Below are positions 34,120 to 37,707 of a DNA stretch of 37,707 nucleotides, piece by piece; position 1 is the stretch's first letter, and each line of letters begins with the position of its first letter. The stretch is from the NCBI GenBank assembly GCA_030831965.1, contig JAURJZ010000087.1:1-37707 (forward strand), written 5' to 3'. The notes beneath the pieces are model-generated. The model was not told the DNA's origin, searched no databases, and worked only from the letters and a program-made list of their open reading frames with translations. The position numbers and the translations under genes were made by a program. Source of the DNA: Verrucomicrobiota bacterium. Lineage in GTDB: Bacteria > Verrucomicrobiota > Verrucomicrobiia > Opitutales > UBA953.

Positions 34120-34554
34120 CTAGATGGGGCGCGGGCGTCGCCGAGGCAAACCCTTGGATTTGCCAGCCGGCGACTTTTTGGCGGCTGTCGGCCTGGCGGC
34201 CGCCAATTCGGCCAGCCGGGCCCGGATGAGCGAGCGGAGCAGCGGGCGGTCGAGCGCCCAGCCCGGCGGGATGCGAATCAGGTTGGGGGTCGAATCGAGG
34301 TCGCCCAGCCGGCCTCGGTGGGCGGCGAGAACCGCGGCGCTCCAAGGCGAGAACGCGAGGTGGTTTCGGGCGGCTGACATGCCCGCCACATGGCCGCCGC
34401 CGAGGGTCGCGTGGGGAACGTTCCAGGCGAGGCGAAGGACGAGGGCGGGGAATTCGGCGGCGACGAACCCCAGGATTTCGCGGAGAGTGCCCTCGAGCTC
34501 CGGCCTGAGTCTCGCGAGGTAGCCCTCGATGTCGGCCGGCAGGCGCTTGGCCAT
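34120..34554 (-). CDS. DUF1801 (YdhG-like) protein
   Basis: The 144-residue cytoplasmic protein matches DUF1801: an N-terminal helix pair with LRPELEGTLREILGFV, then LRLAWNVPHATLGGGHVAGMSAARNHLAFSPW-type core strands (about 40-72) and a Lys/Arg-rich tail (AAKKSPAGKSKG). Members form a small alpha/beta fold; YdhG-like proteins have been suggested to act as iron chaperones, without firm proof. It lies 9 bases after the MuiA-like gene and 4 before the sulfatase gene. The basic tail may bind nucleic acid, which is inference. Confidence 0.75.
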   Translation of the reverse strand: MAKRLPADIEGYLARLRPELEGTLREILGFVAAEFPALVLRLAWNVPHATLGGGHVAGMSAARNHLAFSPWSAAVLAAHRGRLGDLDSTPNLIRIPPGWALDRPLLRSLIRARLAELAAARPTAAKKSPAGKSKGLPRRRPRPI

Positions 34555-34563
34555 GCGGCCGCG

Positions 34564-36210
34564 TCAGAGACCCTCGACCATGAGGTCCTCGGGGCGCTCG
34601 ACGGTGAAGCGGAACGGCAGGTCGCGCTTCTCGCCCGGCTTGAGGTCGACGCGCCACTCGAGGCGCTTCTGGTCGTCCATGCGGAGGTCCGCGGTGTCCT
34701 TTTTGTATTCGGGCTGCTCGAGTCCGACCTTGATCGCCTCGTGGTTCGACATCGGGACCTGGTCCCAGATGACGAGCTCGACGGGGGTGGGCTTGCCGTT
34801 GGCCAGCTTGAAGACGTGATCGCGCACGGTGGAGACGGTCTTCTTGCCGATGAGGCCCGAGACCTCGGTGCGGTCGGCGAGGATGCGGCGCTCCACCTTC
34901 ACCGCGGCGTCGGCGCCGAGGTAGGTCCAGAATTCCTGGCCGGCGGGGACGAGGTCCATGTCGGCGTTGGCCACGAAGGAGCCGTCGACGAAGACGGCGC
35001 TCGGCCCGGGCAGGTACGGCAGCTCCGTCTTGTTGATCGCCTTGGCCTTGAGGTAGGTGTGCGGGGAGAGCTTGGGCACGCAGGTGTGTCGGAAGGCGGC
35101 GGGGAAGGTGTCGCGCGAGAGCGAGGCGCGGACCGGCTTGTTGTCCGAGGCGATGTCGGCCGGCCGTTCCACGGCGAAGACCGCGGCCACGCCGCCGGGG
35201 ATCACCCGGGCGACCGCCGCCCCGGCGGGAACCGTGGCGTCGGCGGCGGCGGCGGTCAGGGCGAATTCGTTGAACATCTGGGCCTTCGGCGCTGCCCGCG
35301 TCTCGACGAGCCGCGCGTCCGATCGCGCCGACTTCGAGACAATCGGCTCGGCCTTGCGCACGAACCAGGGGTCGAGCTCGGGCTCGCGGCCGTGGACGGA
35401 CGGCTGGGCGGTGGAGAGGCGGAGGGCGACGCCCTTCCAGTCCTCGCCGGTCGACTGGCGCACGGTGGCGAAGTAGGCGACCTCCACGGTCTTGGCCGCC
35501 ACGTCGGCCCGGATGTCGTAGCTCGGCTCCCAGGACGGGCCGCCCACGACGTAGGACAGGTCGATGAGGGCTTCCGTGGCGGCGGAAGCCTCGAGGGTCA
35601 GGCGGGCCACCTGTCGGACCTTGCGCGAGCCGGCCTGCAGGGCGGCCAGCTCGCGCCGGACCTGGTCGGCGTCCTTCGCCACATCCTTCCCCTTGTCTCT
35701 CAGGCCGAGCGACTCCTCGTCGAGCTTGGCGAGGGCGCCGGCGTGGAAGTCGATGAAGCCGGACCACTTCGCGGGATCCATCTCGGGCCCGGGCGAGTCC
35801 TTGCCCGCGGTGGTCAGGCGGTCGAGCACCTTGGCCAGGGCCTGGCGGCGCGACTCGACGCGCCCCTCGGCCCGCTTCTGCTCCTCGGCCTGGCGCTCCA
35901 GGCCCCGGAGGCGCTCGGCGAGGGCGGCGACCTTCTCGTTGGCGACCTCGGCGGTCTGGACGGTGTCCGGCCGGATGTCGACCAGGGTGAACCCTCCCTT
36001 GCCCGTCGCGCGGAGCGACCCGGTGTCGACGTTGGCGGGCAGCCGGTCGAAGACCACGGTGTGCGAGCCGGGCTCGAGGCGGAGGCGGGCCTGGCGGGTG
36101 ACCTCGGCCCGGTCGGCGTAGACCGTGACCGCGGTGACGCGCCCCTCGGCGGTGATCTCGGCGGCTTCGGGCGTGGAGGCGAGGGCCAGGAGGAGCAGGG
36201 CGGCGCGCAT
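34564..36210 (-). CDS. MuiA family exported protein (DUF4140/DUF4139)
   Basis: The 548-residue product has a signal peptide (MRAALLLLALASTPEAA) and the two domains of the mucoidy inhibitor MuiA family (TIGR02231). DUF4140 begins at EGRVTAVTVYADRAEVTRQA (about 22-41); a coiled coil rich in Glu, Arg and Lys spans about 90-200; DUF4139 follows with LSYVVGGPSWEPSYDIRA, STGEDWKGVALRLSTAQP and the C-terminal EWRVDLKPGEKRDLPFRF. The family name comes from a loss of mucoid phenotype and no biochemical function is settled. It is the first gene of the five-gene minus-strand operon and is divergent from the zinc-ribbon gene. The ATG at 36210 is 3 bases from a TATA-like patch and lacks a Shine-Dalgarno sequence. 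Confidence 0.85.
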   Translation of the reverse strand: MRAALLLLALASTPEAAEITAEGRVTAVTVYADRAEVTRQARLRLEPGSHTVVFDRLPANVDTGSLRATGKGGFTLVDIRPDTVQTAEVANEKVAALAERLRGLERQAEEQKRAEGRVESRRQALAKVLDRLTTAGKDSPGPEMDPAKWSGFIDFHAGALAKLDEESLGLRDKGKDVAKDADQVRRELAALQAGSRKVRQVARLTLEASAATEALIDLSYVVGGPSWEPSYDIRADVAAKTVEVAYFATVRQSTGEDWKGVALRLSTAQPSVHGREPELDPWFVRKAEPIVSKSARSDARLVETRAAPKAQMFNEFALTAAAADATVPAGAAVARVIPGGVAAVFAVERPADIASDNKPVRASLSRDTFPAAFRHTCVPKLSPHTYLKAKAINKTELPYLPGPSAVFVDGSFVANADMDLVPAGQEFWTYLGADAAVKVERRILADRTEVSGLIGKKTVSTVRDHVFKLANGKPTPVELVIWDQVPMSNHEAIKVGLEQPEYKKDTADLRMDDQKRLEWRVDLKPGEKRDLPFRFTVERPEDLMVEGL

Positions 36211-36337
36211 GGGTATATGCCAGCCTAGCGCCGCCGGACCGGCTGTCTATCTGTAAGAAAGACGGGCGGCCCGCCCGCCGGGGATCCGGCCCATTCCCCT
36301 TGCCCGCCGATTTTTTTCTGCAAGCATTCCACAAAGC
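36211..36337. promoter_or_regulatory. divergent intergenic region
   Basis: This 127-base region separates the MuiA operon (-) from the zinc-ribbon gene (+). It contains TATA-like text next to the MuiA start (36214-36218), a 6-bp hairpin cgggcg/cgcccg at 36263-36277 and a run of seven T residues near 36310. No promoter pair is convincing on either strand. Confidence 0.3.
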
Positions 36338-36757
36338 ATGGCCAAGGTCCACATCGCGCGCGACGGCAAGATCCTCGGCTCGCACGACGAGCACGCGGTG
36401 CCCGCCCTCATCGCCCTGGGCGAGATCCGCCGCACCGACCACTGGTGGCGCCGGGGGATGGGGTCGTGGGAGCGGGTCGGGCGCAGCTTCGATCCTCCCG
36501 CCCCGGCCCCCTCCGCCGCCGCCCCGGCGGCCCAGCCCGTGCCCCGGCCCCAGGGCCATGTCCGGTTCACTTGCCTGCGCTGCGGCAACCGCTTCAACGA
36601 GCCCAAGGAGGTCAAGACCGGCAGCTTCCTGACCGAGCTGTTCTACTGGGCGATCAGCCCCGTGGCCGGCGGCCTTTACACCGCGGGCCGGGCGCTGAGC
36701 ACGCGCCGCTGCTGCCCGCGGTGCGATTCCGAGCAGATCAACGACGAGCCTTGGTGA
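36338..36757 (+). CDS. small GYF_2-like plus zinc-ribbon protein
   Basis: The 139-residue protein has two parts. Residues 1-45 (VHIARDGKILGSHDEHAV..., then DHWWRRGMGSWERVG) resemble the GYF_2-type domain found at the start of many bacterial membrane or zinc-ribbon proteins, which binds short proline-rich segments. A Pro/Ala linker follows, then a zinc ribbon with CLRC (about residues 79-82) and CCPRC (about 126-130). The hydrophobic stretch between the knuckles (FLTELFYWAISPVAGGLYTA) may be a membrane-associated helix. No function is known. It stands alone between two transcription units. Confidence 0.65.
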   Translation: MAKVHIARDGKILGSHDEHAVPALIALGEIRRTDHWWRRGMGSWERVGRSFDPPAPAPSAAAPAAQPVPRPQGHVRFTCLRCGNRFNEPKEVKTGSFLTELFYWAISPVAGGLYTAGRALSTRRCCPRCDSEQINDEPW

Positions 36758-36849
36758 CCGGCGGGCGCGCCGCGGGCGACCTTTCGTCTTGTTTCCCGGG
36801 GTGGGGCTGGGTAAGCCCCTCCCTCCGCCCCATCGGGGGCGTTCCCCCC

Positions 36850-37707
36850 ATGAAGCGCACGCACACCTGCAACGCCCTCCGTCCCGGCGACGCCGGCCAG
36901 ACCGTCACCCTCGTCGGCTGGGTCGACACCAAGCGCGACCTGGGCGGCGTGACCTTCGTCGACCTTCGCGACCGCGAGGGCGTGACCCAGGTCGTCTTCA
37001 ATCCCGGCGCCTCCGGCATCCAGGAGCTCGCCCAGCGCCTCAAGACCGAGTCCGTCATCGAGGTGACCGGCCAGGTGCGCGCCCGCACGGCCGAGACGGC
37101 CAACCCGAGGATCGCCACCGGCTCCGTCGAGGTGGCCGCCACGGCCCTCGCCGTCCTCAACACCTGCGCCGACCTGCCGTTCCCGATGGACGACGACAAG
37201 GCGGATAAGGTCAACGAGGACCTCCGCCTCGAGTACCGCTTCCTCGACCTTCGCCGCCCGCGCAACCTCGGCCTGCTCAAGCTCCGCGCCCAGGCCGCCC
37301 GCGCCATCCGGGCCGAGCTCGACGGCCAGGGCTTCCTCGAGATCGAGACGCCCACCCTCTTCAAGAGCACGCCCGAGGGCGCGCGCGAGTTCCTCGTGCC
37401 CAGCCGCGCCAATCCCGGCCAGTTCTACGCCCTCACCCAGTCGCCCCAGCAGTACAAGCAGATGCTGATGGTGGCGGGCGTCGAGCGCTACTACCAGATG
37501 GCGCGCTGCTACCGCGACGAGGACCTGCGCGCCGACCGCCAGCCGGAGTTCACCCAGGTCGACCTCGAGATGTCGTTCATCGACCGCGAGGACATGTACC
37601 GCCTGATCGAGGGCGTCCTCCGCCGCACCTGGAAGGAGACCCTCGGGGTCGACCTGCCCACCCCCTTCCCCCGCATGACCTACCGCGAGGCGATGGACCG
37701 CTTCGGC
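36850..37707 (+). CDS. aspS: aspartyl-tRNA synthetase, N-terminal part (3' end outside window)
   Basis: The frame runs off the right edge after 286 of the usual 580-600 residues. The N-terminal OB-fold anticodon domain has LVGWVDTKRDLGGVTFVDLRDREGVTQVVF (about 22-51). The class II catalytic part follows with motif 1 region GFLEIETPTLFKSTPEGAREF and motif 2 YYQMARCYRDEDLRADRQPEFTQVD. Aspartate is activated with ATP and joined to tRNA-Asp in the cytoplasm. The Leu in KRDLGG is the residue found in E. coli AspRS, whereas several non-discriminating bacterial enzymes have His there; this hints at tRNA-Asp specificity but is not decisive. The ATG at 36850 matches the family start; no Shine-Dalgarno sequence is visible. 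Confidence 0.97.
   Translation, partial: MKRTHTCNALRPGDAGQTVTLVGWVDTKRDLGGVTFVDLRDREGVTQVVFNPGASGIQELAQRLKTESVIEVTGQVRARTAETANPRIATGSVEVAATALAVLNTCADLPFPMDDDKADKVNEDLRLEYRFLDLRRPRNLGLLKLRAQAARAIRAELDGQGFLEIETPTLFKSTPEGAREFLVPSRANPGQFYALTQSPQQYKQMLMVAGVERYYQMARCYRDEDLRADRQPEFTQVDLEMSFIDREDMYRLIEGVLRRTWKETLGVDLPTPFPRMTYREAMDRFG

Noticed and set aside
36263-36277. Hairpin cgggcg/cgcccg with a T-rich stretch on the minus strand
   Set aside because: There is no minus-strand gene upstream for it to terminate, and no T-run on the plus strand. It lies in a divergent promoter region, so a terminator call is not justified.

Overview
The window looks like chromosomal DNA of a high-GC member of the Verrucomicrobiota. 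The best marker is a giant prepilin-like protein at 16149-20099 that matches my recollection of the 'Verru_Chthon cassette protein A' family (known from Chthoniobacter and Verrucomicrobium). Two pairs of exported PSCyt/DUF1549/DUF1553 and DUF1501 proteins, an FG-GAP propeller, a sulfatase and several Gfo/Idh/MocA oxidoreductases fit the Planctomycetes-Verrucomicrobia group. Genes are tightly packed. I found no RNA genes, mobile elements, CRISPR arrays or phage genes, and no gene-free stretch longer than about 150 bases. Most starts lack a clear Shine-Dalgarno sequence.

Layout. 1-1233: end of a FAD monooxygenase and a SAM methyltransferase, probably the tail of a tailoring cluster that starts outside the window. 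1237-2445 (-): exported FG-GAP propeller. 2526-4372: GNAT acetyltransferase, nitrilase-fold amidohydrolase and ketosteroid-isomerase-related protein, overlapping or nearly so. 4498-5343: exported acidic alanine-rich coiled-coil protein followed by a good intrinsic terminator. 5444-7081: GT9 heptosyltransferase-like protein and DUF4254 protein. 7094-9601 (-): membrane-anchored NanM-like kelch protein and a Tat-exported Gfo/Idh/MocA protein. 9748-16087 (+): Tat-exported Gfo/Idh/MocA protein, exported lactonase, diheme PSCyt/DUF1549/DUF1553 protein, Tat-exported DUF1501 protein. 16149-25291 (+): prepilin-like cassette protein A, an unknown exported protein, and a second PSCyt/DUF1501 pair. 25361-29988 (-): four-gene cytoplasmic sugar-conversion operon (mutarotase-like, mannose-6-phosphate-isomerase-like, TIM-barrel epimerase, dehydrogenase) ending in a hairpin. 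30092-31051 (+): SbtA-type transporter. 31057-36210 (-): five-gene operon with MuiA-like protein, DUF1801 protein, sulfatase, glycerate kinase and NTF2-like protein. 36338-36757: small GYF-like/zinc-ribbon protein. 36850-end: aspS, cut by the window edge.

How the genes may work together. The most interesting part is 7094-25291, a nearly continuous block of exported redox and sugar-related proteins. In the operon at 9748-16087 an exported Gfo/Idh/MocA protein, an exported lactonase and a protein with two CxxCH heme motifs lie in succession. This would suit sugar oxidation outside the cytoplasm: aldose to lactone, lactone to acid, electrons to a c-type heme. The next operon joins a GspK-like giant pseudopilin to the same PSCyt/DUF1501 module. 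The cytoplasmic operon at 25361-29988 could handle the imported products. These links are inference from gene content and order; the family assignments come from motifs visible in the sequence.
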